Shown in pieces: positions 1-9,170 of a DNA stretch of 15,000 nt (position 1 is its first letter; every line of letters starts with the position of its first letter). Source of the stretch: Stramonita haemastoma (taxonomy: Eukaryota; Mollusca; Gastropoda; Neogastropoda; Muricidae); assembly GCA_030674155.1 (NCBI GenBank), contig CM060318.1, forward strand, positions 75,888,247 through 75,903,246, given 5' to 3'. The notes under the pieces were generated by a model, which was not told where the DNA came from, did not search any database, and was given only the letters and a program-made list of their open reading frames with translations. The position numbers and the translations under genes were made by a program.

Positions 1-40
<40 letters not shown>

Positions 41-290
41 GCAACCCCCCCAAAAAAAAAATAAACACAAAAAAACATTAAAAAATGAAAACCCAAACCA
101 ATAAACACAAAAACAACAACAAAAAAGGAAATTAAAAAAAAACAAGAACCCCCCCCCCCCCCCGCCAAAAAAACAAACAAAACAAACAAAGAACAAAAAA
201 ACCAACACCCCCCTCACCCCCCCCCCCCCAAAAAAAAACAACAACCCCTAACCACACACACACACACACCACCAACAACAACAACACCAC
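1..290. repeat. A/C-only low-complexity tract with (AC)n and poly-C runs
   Basis: The first 39 bases are an (AC)n microsatellite cut by the window edge. Up to about position 290 the plus strand is almost entirely A and C, with very few G or T. It includes poly-C runs at about 149-163 and 217-229, A runs, and another short (AC)n at about 254-269. The minus strand is correspondingly G/T-only and gives a spurious glycine/valine/phenylalanine-rich open frame. Nothing supports a gene here. Confidence 0.9.
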
Positions 291-1320
291 GACAATATAC
301 TGGATAAGTCTCTGGCATCTAACCAAGTTCCTGGCATCCCCATGGGAAAACCATTTTCCAAGAAAATTTGTCAATTTAAAAGAAACACCCTCGAACCCAC
401 AAACAGAATAATTGCTTCATCTTCGTTTCAACACGCATTCCTACCATGGTAACAAAACAATGTTTAGATCCATAGGAAAAAAATATTTCCAGTCCAGATG
501 TCATCCAGATGAAATACAAAGTTATGAGTTAACCACAAAGTAAAAAAAGATATGTTTTACATGAAAAAAAATCCACGATGCTATAAAAAGTTTAAGATAA
601 TCATCACAAGTAAAAGACATGTTCACTTTTTAAAAAAAAATATTAAAATTTTTTAAAGGGGCCTCAGTTGCATGCAGATCGTGGAGCACCATCTTTTTTG
701 TTTTGTTTTTTGTTTGGTGGGTGCCTCACACGTCTCTCTTCATTGGCCAAAAAAAAAGTCCCTTTCTTTCTCTTCTGTTTTTTTCCCTACAAGTTTAAAT
801 TAGCCTTTATCTTACCTAGTGTCCAGAGCAATAATTGCCCCAGTGTGAACTGCTGCCTGTGTCTATCAATGTTCAGCGGCAGTGAACAGTCGGCTGGGTT
901 TATTGTTGCTCTAGTGTGTGCTGCTGCTGTATGCTTTCTATAATGTAAACAAGTGATTTACATGTCTGGGTTTCTTTTTTGCTCTAGTGTATGTGTTTGT
1001 TTAAAGTTTCATTAATTTGTCTTTTTCCCCCCTCGGCTCCACTCCGCTTTCCTGACATACATCAATGTTGCTTTTCTTTTCACTTTTATGCATTAGTTAA
1101 AAAATATTTTGTACAAAAAAATTCATTTAGTGTGCACTTCAGTGTGTACACTATGAATGATACGACTATTTACAAACTTTTCGTTAGTTGCCATCACAAG
1201 ACTATAGCAAATTCTATTGCATTTAAACAGATCATCTAATGTACTCTATAGCAAAATGGTTCAGATGTACGTCTTCCATCCCATAGGTCCATGAAGTCAT
1301 GGTATGTATCCTGGCAGCAT
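291..1320. other. Unassigned AT-rich sequence
   Basis: I see no recognisable gene, RNA or mobile element. The stretch is AT-rich with many A and T homopolymers (for example 546-552, 632-641, 747-756). The small open frames, such as one of 91 codons at 668-943 on the plus strand, are rich in F, C and L as expected from T-rich DNA and have no recognisable domain. A short string around 425-435 (cgtttcaacac) recurs at about 13909-13918, but this is too short to define a repeat. Confidence 0.5.
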
Positions 1321-1620
1321 GCAGTGAATTAAGGGTAGGGATTTTTACAATCTCCCAGGTCAACTTCAAGTGCAGACCTGCCAGTGCCTTAATTCCCTTC
1401 ATGTATGTACATATGCAGACGATCAATAGTGCACATTTAAGATCCTGTAATTCATGTCAGCATCTGATTAGTTATGGAAACACAAAAATACCTAGCATAC
1501 ATCCCTGAAGTCAGAATATGGCCATCTTCAAGGTGGGTGAAAATTGCATACGCAAAATCTCAATATTGGTGAACCTAGGAGCTCTAGCTGAGGAACAGAC
1601 AAAGAAAAACAACAACAAAA
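1321..1620 (+). mobile_element. Decayed SINE, gastropod type (tRNA head not evident)
   Basis: The segment gatctcccaggtcaactt-type core (here starting 'caatctcccaggtcaac' at about 1349), then 'gtgcagacctgccagtgcc', 'agatcctgtaattcatgtc', 'gttatggaaacacaaaaata' and 'gaagtcagaatatggcc' follow, in order, the body of a SINE that I recall from many marine snail sequences. From about 1507 the 3' part (gaagtcagaatatgg to ggagctctagctgaggaac, ending near 1605 in an A/C-rich tail) matches the 3' part of the other SINE at 10573-10715. No convincing Pol III A and B boxes are visible at the left end, so the copy looks 5'-truncated. It is old: many substitutions and no clear target-site duplication. The family name is not assigned. 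Confidence 0.7.
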
Positions 1621-1863
1621 AACCCAGATCATCTGAATGCACTCAGAAAAAAAGCAAACACCTAAATGACATCACATGTATTGAGATTCATGTGGGACAA
1701 TGAACAAATTGCTTAAAAATAAGTGCCATTTCATTTCAATTTACATATATATAAAACAAAAATCATGCCTGACCTCCATACAGACCTGCTATCATTCAAG
1801 GATCGTTTCAAAACTATCATTAAATCATAATGTTGGGAAACCAGCCCTCAAATAACTCCACCA
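1621..1863. other. Unassigned sequence between two SINE pieces
   Basis: An A-rich stretch with no identifiable element. It may contain a further degraded repeat immediately upstream of the SINE module at 1864, but I cannot match it elsewhere in the window. Confidence 0.4.
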
Positions 1864-1980
1864 CAACTTGTGCACACATTAAAACCTGTTCCATTTTTCA
1901 GAAGTGTAGGCTATTGTGTGCCGGTGGGAATGGATGACAAAATTGACAAAACTGCATACACACAGGGACTGGATGTAAAA
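1864..1980 (+). mobile_element. SINE middle module, copy 1 of 4
   Basis: The run 'acttgtgcacacattaaaac', 'ctgttccatttttcagaag', 'attgtgtgccggtgggaatg', 'gatgacaaaattgacaaaac' aligns with the segments at 7472-7583 and 10450-10545, and more briefly with 13850-13886. In the 10270-10715 copy this module is the middle of a full tRNA-derived SINE. Here both the tRNA head and the shared 3' tail are missing, so the piece is a truncated or rearranged copy. Similarity with the 7472 copy continues to about 2030 ('cctcaaaataaaaga'), so those two copies share extra 3' sequence that the 10270 copy lacks. Confidence 0.75.
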
Positions 1981-2044
1981 AAAAAAGCAAATGAGTTCTT
2001 CCATTATCCTCAAAATAAAAGACTAAAATAATTTTTTTTTTTAA

Positions 2045-2168
2045 TTCTGCATAGTATTTCTCTTCCAAATCTTCCATTATCACGGTAGTGTCCAGAATAA
2101 AATATATTTTACAGGCCAGTAGGCCAAGCCATTCGTTCCCTGTTCTGTTTCCTGATATGAAATAACTG
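2045..2168 (+). repeat. Satellite left-flank sequence, copy 1
   Basis: This segment ('agtatttctcttccaaatc', 'ttccattatcacggtagtgt', 'ccagaataaaatatatttta', then 'ttccctgttctg') is repeated in the same orientation, diverged, at about 4668-4795. It directly abuts the first recognisable satellite monomers near 2175. Because the second copy lies just after satellite array 1, the pair brackets the array as a direct repeat. Confidence 0.7.
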
Positions 2169-2169
2169 C

Positions 2170-2734
2170 TGTTCCACGCAACTAATTCAACATGAAGGGC
2201 AGAACGTGGATACCAGCTAATTCAGTATGAGGGAAAGAAAATTTTTATCCCGACACCAACAATACCAAAAAAAGAGCTTTAATACTTTGATACCCACTTA
2301 GTGAGGAAAGAACTCGATACTTCTGATACCAACTAATTACAAGAAAGAACTTCACTTTGATGCCAATTATTCCCATACGAAGGGAAAAACTTTACTTTTT
2401 GATGGAGCATTAACTGAATATGACGGGGGTTGGGGACAACATATTGACACCAACTCAACATAAGGGAAAGTACTCTATACTTTGGTAACAACTAATTCAA
2501 TACAAAGAAACTTATTTTGATGCCAGCTTACTCTGTGAGACCTAATACTAACAAAATCATTTCTAGGTTAAAAGCTTTACACTTTGATACTAACTAATTC
2601 AATATTAAGAAAGAAATCTGTACACCGACACTAATTCACATATAAGGAAGAACTTTATAATTCAACACCAACTGGATATGAAGGAAAGTGTAATGTTTAC
2701 ACTTTGATACCAACCACTGAATATGAAGGGAAAA
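2170..2734 (+). repeat. Satellite array 1, left diverged edge (~42-bp monomers)
   Basis: Irregular copies of a monomer built from 'aaggaaagaactttatactt' followed by 'tgataccaactaattcaata' and 'tg' repeat every 38-45 bp, with heavy substitution and small indels. Recognisable copies include those near 2218, 2290, 2330, 2470, 2580 and 2650. Compared with the core to the right, these monomers keep the 'gaactttata' segment, making them about 5 bp longer. High divergence at the edge and low divergence in the centre is the usual pattern for a tandem satellite maintained by unequal exchange. Confidence 0.85.
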
Positions 2735-4110
2735 ATACTTTTGACACCAGCTAACCAATATGAATAAAAAATACTTTGAACAGCTAACTCAATATGAAAG
2801 AAAAAATACTTTGACACCAGCTAACTCAATATGAAGGAAAACATACTTTGACACCAGCTAACTCAATATGAAAGAAAAAAATACTTTGACCCACTAACTC
2901 AATATGAAGGGAAAAAATACTTTGACACCAGCAAACTCAATATGAAGGAAAAAATACTTTTGACACTAGCTAACTCAATATGAAGGAAAAAATACTTTTG
3001 ACACTAGCTAACTCAATATGAAGGAAAAAATACTTTGACACTAGCTAACTCAATATGAAGGAAAAATACTTTTGAAACCAGCTAACTCAATATGATGGAA
3101 AAAATACTTTTGACACCAGCTAACTCAATATGAAGGAAAAAATACTTTTGACACCAGCTAACTCAATAAGAAGGAAAAAATACTTTTGACACCAGCTAAC
3201 TCAATATGAAGGAAAAAATACTTTTAAACCAGCTAACTCAATATGAAGGAAAAAATACTTTGACACCAGCTAACTCAATATAAGGAAAAATACTTTGACA
3301 CCAGCTAACTCAATATGAAGTCTTTAAAAAACTCAATATGAAGGAAAAATACTTTGACACCAGCTAACTCAATATGAAGTTTTAAAAACCCTCAACATGA
3401 AGGAAAAAATACTTTGACACCAGCTAACTCAATATGAAGGAAAAAATACTTTGACACCAGCTAACTCAATATGAAGGAAAAAAATACTTTGACACCAGCT
3501 AACTCAATATGAAGGAAAAAATACTTTGACACAGCTAACTCAATATGAAGGAAAAAATACTTTGACACCAGCTAACTCAATATGAAGGAAAAAATACTTT
3601 GAACCAGCTAACTCAATATGAAGGAAAAAAAACACACAATATGAAGGAAAAATACTTTGACACCAGCAAACTCAATATGAAGTTATAAAAAACACAATAT
3701 GAAGGATAAAATACTTTGACACCAGCTAACTCAATATGAAGTTTTAAAAAACCCTCAACATGAAGGAAAAAATACTTTGACACCAGCTAACTCAATATGA
3801 AGGAAAAAATACTTTTGACACCAGCTAACTCAATATGAAGGGAAAAAATACTTTGACACCAGCTAACTCAATATGAAGGAAAAAAATACTTTGACACCAG
3901 CAAACTCAATATGAAGGAAAAAAATACTTTGACACCAGCAAACTCAATATGAAGGAAAAAATACTTTTGAAACCAGCTAACTCAATATGAAGGAAAAATA
4001 CTTTTGAAACCAGCTAACTCAATAAGAAGGAAAAAAAATACTTTGACACCAGCTAACTCAATATGAAGGAAAAAAATACTTTGACACCAGCTAAAGCAAT
4101 ATGACAGAAA
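2735..4110 (+). repeat. Satellite array 1, homogeneous 37-bp core
   Basis: About 37 copies of a 37-bp monomer made of 'aatatgaaggaaaaaatact' followed by 'ttgacaccagctaactc'. Most copies differ only in the length of the A run (4-8), in one or two extra T in 'acttttgaca', or in small losses such as 'gaaaccagct'. A few variant short units carry 'gaagttttaaaaaccctc'. There are no unique spacers between units, so it is not a CRISPR-like array. All frames are rich in stop codons, so it is not coding. The near-identity of neighbours implies recent homogenisation. Confidence 0.95.
3313..3790 (+). repeat. Higher-order duplication (~362 bp) within the satellite core
   Basis: Two rare variant units occur as a pair twice. 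The short unit with 'gaagtctttaaaaaactc' at 3317 and 'gaagttttaaaaaccctc' at about 3377 are matched by 'gaagttataaaaaacac' at 3679 and 'gaagttttaaaaaaccctc' at about 3739. The first pair is 362 bp apart and the second pair, at the shared 'ctcaacatgaagg', is 363 bp apart, which is about ten monomers. This shows that blocks of roughly ten monomers, and not only single units, were duplicated. Confidence 0.75.
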
Positions 4111-4560
4111 GCTTCTTACTTTAGCACCGTCCAATTCAACATGAAGGAAAAAACTAACTTTGATACAGCTAACTCAGTATGAAGGAAACCTGTCACACAC
4201 AACACCAACTAAATCAATACGAGGGAGAGAACTTCATACTTTGATATCAAGTGAGTGAAAAAGACGGCAACTTTTATCACTTTGTAACTAGCTAACTGAA
4301 TGTGAAGGAAAGAGTTCTATACTGTGACATCAACTGACTCAATATCAAAAACAGAAGCTTTATACTTTGAATTCCAACTAATTCGATAGGAAGGGAATAA
4401 TCTTATTTTTAACGCCAACTTCTTTCATTTGACAAAAACTTTATACAGTGACACCAAATCAGTAAAGAGCTTTACACTTCTATACCAACCAACTCAATAT
4501 AAAGGAAAGAACTTTATACCTCAATGACAACTAGTTCAATTTGAAGCAAAATCTACTGTT
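4111..4560 (+). repeat. Satellite array 1, right diverged edge
   Basis: Monomers become irregular again after about 4095. Copies near 4140, 4180, 4260, 4340, 4440 and 4500 retain 'aactttatac', 'tttgataccaact' and 'tcaatatgaagg' words at spacings of about 38-45 bp. The last recognisable copy is 'caatataaaggaaagaactt' near 4493, followed by a remnant ending near 4555. As on the left edge, the longer ~42-bp monomer is present here. Confidence 0.8.
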
Positions 4561-4667
4561 GTGCATTAGAGCAAAAAAACAGCGCTTTGACTTGCTTACA
4601 GCAAGCACAGTTTTCCAGTAGTGTCACTGTCATGGGTTTGACTTAATATTGGCTTCTTAATCTGCGG

Positions 4668-4795
4668 GTTATTTCTCTTTTGCAAATTCTTCCACTATCA
4701 CGGTATTCTCCGAAATAAAATATTTTCAATTGGTCAGTAACCCTGTACCACTTTTTCCCTGTATTGTTGTTCCCTTATATCGCCGTTTCCCCATA
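4668..4795 (+). repeat. Satellite left-flank sequence, copy 2
   Basis: Diverged direct repeat of 2045-2168, with 'gttatttctcttttgcaaat', 'tcttccactatcacggtatt', 'ctccgaaataaaatattttc' and 'tttttccctgtattgttgtt'. Position and orientation suggest that a unit consisting of flank plus satellite was duplicated, giving arrays 1 and 2. The stretch at 4561-4667 just before it shows nothing recognisable. Confidence 0.65.
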
Positions 4796-5399
4796 CCGCA
4801 GAACTGAGTTAAGGAGTCAGTGTCAAAAAGTTATATGTTAGGATGAAATTAAATGGTCAAGTGTTAGGGTTTGCGGCATGGGGCAAGAACTAGAGTTAGA
4901 GTTGAGTGTTAACAGCTCAAGGGAACAGCACTACAGGGATCAAGGAGTATCAGGAACATTTTTTTCTTGAAACATCCAGCATTCAGCTTCTGCATTTTCT
5001 TTTTTAAGAATCAAGGGAAGATAATTTGTTGCGTGAAATATGCGATGATATACCAGTAGTAATAACTATAGCAAAAACTTGCAAATGACAAGTGTCTGAG
5101 CATATTCACGTTATCCCTCTCCTGGTGAACATTTTCACGAGTTTTCATTACATATCTATACAAGCACTTCTGATCAGGAATTTCAGATTTATAATTTTCT
5201 GCATTATTGGTGATCAAATCAAAATAACGTTGTAAGCCAGTAACAGCGCTGATGGACCATTTCTCTCCAAAAACACAATTAACTGAAACACATCTCTTTG
5301 GTCTGTTTCTGTGTAAGTTACATTTTTGACATGACCCTCACTCCATCTCACCCTCCGAGAAATCAACTGTCCACATAATCTATCACCACAAGCTGAAAT
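4796..5399. other. Unassigned spacer between the two satellite arrays
   Basis: No gene or element is recognised. A 66-codon open frame on the minus strand at 5214-5414 and a 68-codon one at 5011-5217 have fairly balanced composition but no domain I know, no clear splice context and no paralogue in the window. I do not call them. A single 'gttagggttt' at 4863-4872 is not a telomere repeat. Confidence 0.45.
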
Positions 5400-7270
5400 A
5401 TGAATTTGATACACACTGATTCAGTATATAAGAAAAAAATGTTTTGCTATGAAGAACATTTTATACTTTGATGTTAACTCACTCAATTTGGATAAAAGTA
5501 ACTTTACATTTTGACAACTATCTCAATATCAAGGAAAGAACATTTTACTTTAATAACTGTTTCAGTAAAAAGAAAATATCTTCATACTTTGTCACCAGCA
5601 AACTCAATAAAAAGGAAAGAACTTTATCCCTTGAAACCAACCATTTTAATATGAAGATAACTTAATACTTTGATGCCAACTAATTGAAAATGAAAAGAAG
5701 AATTTTAAGTTGTAATACCATCTGACTCCATCAGAAGAAAAGAGACCTTTAAACTTTTAAACCAATTAACTAAATATGAAGACAAAAAAACCTTTTTGAT
5801 ACCCTTTTCAGTATGAAGGGAAGAACTTCACTTTGACACCAACTAAACACAAATGAAAGAAACTTTTAACAACTAATCAATATAAAGGAAAGAACTTTAC
5901 ACTTTGATTACTAATGACTTGATGTGAGAGGGAAATAGCCCTGCTTTGATACCAACCCAATAAGAAGGAAAGAACTTTTGTATCTTGATGCCAACTAACC
6001 CACCATGATGAAACTGATCATCTTCGATACAAACTAACTCGATATGAAAGAAAGCTTAATACTTTGACAGATAAACAAAAGAACCAACTAAATCAATATA
6101 AAGAGAAGAATGTTATACTTTGATACCAACCAACTCAATACAATAGAAAGAACACGATACTTCAGAATGAAGGGAAGAATTGATACTTTGATACCAAATC
6201 AATATGAATACTTTGATACCAACAAATTCAATATAAAGGAAAGAACTTAATACTTCAATAACAAATTAACTCAATATAAATGAAAGGACTTAACACTTTG
6301 ATACCAAATAACTCAATATAAAAAAACCTTAATACTTTGACAGCAACTAAATAGACTAAGAACTTAATACTTCATTATTAACTCAGTATGACAAAAAAAA
6401 GCTAATACTTCAATATCAACTAACTCAAATTAAAGGAAAGATCTTTATACTTTGATAGCTACCTACTCAGTATCAAGTAAGGAATTTTATACTTTTATAC
6501 CTTTGGTACCATCTAAAGAGGAGATTATTTACTTTCATAACTAATTCAATATGAAAGAAAACCTAAATTTGACACAAACAAAAAGAAAAAAAATTCATAG
6601 CTTGAGAGCAACTAGATATAAAGGAAAAAAATTACCTCTGAGCCAACTAACTCAGTAAGAAGGAAAAAACCTAGTACTTTAAGACCAGGCAGCTCAAAAT
6701 GAAGGAAAAACCCTGATATTTCAATACCATCAAAGTAAGAAGGCATTATGATTTGATACCAACTCAGTGTGGATGGAAAACACTGTGCACCTCAATATCG
6801 ACTAGCTCAATTTGAAATGCACTTTTGTACCTGAATACCAGCCTTTTCTTTCCAAAAACTGAAGACAAGAACCTTGTACCTTGATACTAATCAGGGAGGA
6901 AAAAATCTACACCTAAATAACTGTCTATGAAGGCACTGACTTTCTACTTTGACTCCAACTAAATATCAAGGAGAAAAACTGTATAGATATATACCAGCTA
7001 ACTCAATATGACTGATATAAGCTTTAAATTTTGTGTCAACTACCTCAGTGTAAAGTAAAGAGACTTCATCCTTTTTCACTACCAGCTCAATCTGACTGAA
7101 ATAATTCAACACTTTAACCCTAACAAATTTAACATGAAGGGGAATTTTTATATGCTGAGGCCAGCTTATTTTCTGATGTTTAATCAATTATATGGCACAA
7201 AAATTTTATACTTTGATATCGGCAAATTTGATATGAAAGGGAAAATGTAATACTTTGATACTGATAAGTA
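5400..7270 (+). repeat. Satellite array 2, diverged throughout
   Basis: The same family as array 1 but without a homogenised core. Words such as 'atactttgataccaac', 'aactcaatat' and 'aaggaaagaactt' recur about every 36-46 bp, for example near 5462, 5590, 5880, 6117, 6225, 6295, 6430, 6640, 7015 and 7205. The approximate unit is 42 bp, as at the edges of array 1, so this array probably preserves the older form of the satellite. About 45 copies fit the length. Orientation is the same as in array 1. The last copy ends near 7265 ('atactttgatactgataag'). Confidence 0.85.
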
Positions 7271-7329
7271 TATTGAGTAAACCCCTTTCTAAACTTTCAT
7301 GAACCTGAAGTAACTATTTTTCTAGCTTT

Positions 7330-7400
7330 TTTTTTTTTTTAACTTGCCATTACAACAAAAGAGAATGTGATAAAAAAAAAAAAAATTAAAAAATGCAAGG
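7330..7400. repeat. Homopolymer-rich junction
   Basis: A T run (7327-7340) and an A run (about 7372-7385) flank a short segment between satellite array 2 and the next SINE piece. Such A/T runs are common at retroposon ends, but no target-site duplication is visible. Confidence 0.5.
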
Positions 7401-7464
7401 AAGGAAACTGGCAGGGCTGAGTGATTTGAGGGCTGTAGCGTTTCTCCCAACTTGGCTAAAAACG

Positions 7465-7630
7465 AACCAATACTTGCACACGAGTTAAAACCTGTTCCGT
7501 TTTCCAGAAGAGTACGCCATTGTGTGCCGGTGGGAACAGATGATGAAATTGACAAAACTGCATATACATGGGGACTGGAGGTAAAAAGGAACATGAGTGC
7601 TTATTCCAATACTCTCAAAATAAAAGAATA
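7465..7630 (+). mobile_element. SINE middle module, copy 2 of 4
   Basis: 'acttgcacacgagttaaaac', 'ctgttccgttttccagaag', 'cattgtgtgccggtgggaac' and 'gatgaaattgacaaaactgc' match the copy at 1864-1980 closely, and similarity continues through 'ggggactggaggtaaaaa' to 'ctctcaaaataaaaga' near 7630. The upstream 70 bases (7395-7464) may belong to the same element, since they contain 'tttctcccaacttggctaa', resembling the 'ttcttcccagtttgac' stretch of the SINE at 10270. It has no head and no shared 3' tail. Confidence 0.7.
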
Positions 7631-7690
7631 ATAAATAATAGATAAATAAATAAATGAATAAACACACACACACACACACCCACACAACAC
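7625..7690. repeat. (ATAA)n and (AC)n simple repeats
   Basis: An ATAA/AAAT-rich stretch to about 7660 ('aaataataaataatagataa', 'ataaataaatgaataa') followed directly by an imperfect (AC)n to about 7687. This is likely the slipped 3' tail of the preceding SINE copy. Confidence 0.85.
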
Positions 7691-7699
7691 AGATCCTTT

Positions 7700-7752
7700 G
7701 TCCAGAGGTAGCACAACTGCCTGAACGTGGTAAGCGCAGGTTTGATCTGTTT
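7700..7752 (+). other. tRNA-like fragment with A-box and B-box resemblance
   Basis: The word 'tagcacaactgc' at 7709-7720 fits the tRNA A-box pattern closely, and 'ggtttgatctg' at 7739-7749 resembles a B box. The start-to-start spacing of about 30 bp is shorter than in a functional tRNA, and the 3' half is missing. An alternative reading is that 'gtggtaagcgc' (7728-7738) is the A-box region of an internally deleted SINE head. Either way it is a decayed Pol III promoter-like remnant lying just upstream of the minisatellite. It is not a tRNA gene. Confidence 0.3.
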
Positions 7753-7793
7753 AGTCTTCTATGGTATAACATTTTCCATTGTGTTATATCATC

Positions 7794-8700
7794 TATTATG
7801 AAATTCTCTGTGGTGAAATCCTCGATGATGAAGTCACAGGTGATAAAGTCATCGGCGATGAAGTCACTGGTGATGAAGTCACTCTGATGAAGTAATCAGC
7901 GATGAAGTCACTGGTGATGAAGTCATCGGCGATGAAGTCACTGTGATGAAGTCCTCGGCAATGAAGTCACTGATGATGAAGTCCTCGGCAATGAAGTCAC
8001 TGATGATGAAGTCCTCTGCGATGAAGTCACTGATGATGAAGTCCTCAGCAATGAAGTCACTGCAATGAAGTCACTGGTGATGAAGTCATTGGCGATGAAG
8101 TCACTGGTGATGAAGTCACTGATGAGAGGTCACTAGCGATGGAAGTCCTCGGCGATGAAGTCACTAATGATGAAGTCCTCAGCGATGAAGTCACTGATGA
8201 TGAAGTCCTCAGCGATGAAGTCACTGATGATGAAGTCACTGGTGATGAAGTCACTGTGATGAAGTCACTGATGATGAAGTCACTGGTGATGAAGTCCTTG
8301 GTGATGAAGTCCTCGGCGGCAAGGACTTCCTCGGCAATGAAGTCACAGGTGATGAAGTCCTCGGCAATGAAGTCACAGGTGATGAAGTCCTCGGCAATGA
8401 AGTCACAGGTGATGAAGTCACTGGTGATGAAGTCCTTGGTGATGAAGTCCTCGGTGGCAAGGACTTCCTCGGCAATGAAGTCACAGGTGATGAAGTCCTC
8501 GGCAATGAAGTCACAGGTGATGAAGTCCTCGGCAATGAAGTCACAGGTGATGAAGTCCTCGGCATTGAAGTTACTGGTGATGAAGTCCTCGGCAATGAAG
8601 TTACTGGTGATGAAGTCCTCGGCAATGAAGTCACTGGTGATGAAGTCATCTGTGATGAAGTCCTCGGTGAGTGAAGTCCTTGGTGATGAAGTCACTGGTG
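7794..8700. repeat. 15-bp minisatellite, segment 1 (gatgaagtc type)
   Basis: About 60 tandem copies of a 15-bp unit, commonly 'gatgaagtcactggt', 'gatgaagtcctcggc' or 'aatgaagtcacaggt'. From about 8330 to 8650 these alternate as 30-bp dimers. Because 15 is a multiple of three and the unit rarely contains a stop, several frames on both strands stay open for more than 100 codons: the plus strand reads MKS-type pentapeptides and the minus strand reads EDFIT/CDFIA-type pentapeptides. These frames are expected by-products of the repeat. Occasional 14-, 13- or 18-bp units break the register. Confidence 0.95.
8305..8475. repeat. 138-bp higher-order repeat bounded by a small inverted repeat
   Basis: The unusual word 'ggcaaggacttcctcgg' occurs at 8318 and again at 8456, 138 bp apart, each preceded by 'gatgaagtccttggt' and 'gatgaagtcctcgg'. 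In each, 'gaagtcc' is followed after about 10 bases by its reverse complement 'ggacttc', making a potential 7-bp-stem hairpin inside an otherwise uniformly oriented array. The pair shows that a block of about nine 15-mers plus 3 bp was duplicated. Confidence 0.8.
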
Positions 8701-8815
8701 GTGTAATTTTCAGTGGTATGGTGAAGTCATCGGTGGTGATATCAGTGGTGACATCATTTTCGGTGGTATGGCGAAGTCATCGGTGGTGAAGTCATCGGTG
8801 GTGCTCCATGGTGCA
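8701..8815. repeat. 15-bp minisatellite, transition segment (ggtgaagtcatc type)
   Basis: Units such as 'ggtggtgaagtcatc' and 'ggtgatatcagtggtgaca' are intermediate between the gatgaagtc units on the left and the ggtgcagttttc units on the right. They share the 15-bp spacing with both. This segment links the two large subfamilies into a single continuous array. Confidence 0.8.
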
Positions 8816-9170
8816 GTTTTCTGTTGTGTATTTTTCCATGGTGCAATTTTCTTTGTTGTTTTTTTGTGGTACAATTTTCCTTGGTGCAGTTTTCTATGGT
8901 GCAGTTTTCTGTGATGCAGTTTTCTTTGGTGCAATTTTCAATGGTGCAGTTTTCCATGGTGCAATTTTCTGTGGTGAAGTTTTCATGGTGAAATTTTCTG
9001 TAGTGAAGTTTTCATAATGCAATTTTCTGTGGTGAAGTTTTCATAATGCAATTTTCTGTGGCGAAGTATGGTGCAATTTTCTGCGGTGAAGTTTTCATGG
9101 TGCAATTTTCTGTGGTGAAGTTTTCATGGTGCAATTTTCTGTGGTGCAGTTTTTCATGGTGCAGTTTTCC
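8816..9170. repeat. 15-bp minisatellite, segment 2 (ggtgcaattttc type)
   Basis: Irregular tandem 15-mers: 'ggtgcagttttctat', 'ggtgcaattttctgt', 'ggtgaagttttcatg', with insertions such as the T run at 8860-8866. Read on the minus strand, the unit gives ENCT(x), ENFTT-like pentapeptides. Two near-identical neighbours ('gtgaagttttcataatgc' at about 9003 and 9033) mark a recent local duplication. Confidence 0.9.

Noticed and set aside
132..374. 80-codon minus-strand frame rich in G, V and F
   Set aside because: Translation of the A/C-only low-complexity tract.
668..943. 91-codon plus-strand frame with a hydrophobic C-terminus
   Set aside because: T-rich DNA yields F/L/C-rich frames. There is no domain, no paralogue and no splice or promoter context.
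2735..4110. Regular short repeats that could suggest a CRISPR array
   Set aside because: There are no unique spacers, units abut one another directly, and the surrounding DNA is an animal genome with SINEs.
4855..4900. Telomere-like TTAGGG words
   Set aside because: Only one gttagggttt and a few degenerate gttag words, not in tandem.
7700..7752. A tRNA gene
   Set aside because: The A-box word is good but the B box is degenerate, the spacing is too short and the acceptor-stem pairing and 3' half are absent. It is kept only as a tRNA-like remnant.
7654..7887. 77-codon plus-strand frame joining the CA repeat to the minisatellite
   Set aside because: It begins in (AC)n and ends in the 15-bp array, so it is composed of repeat translation at both ends.
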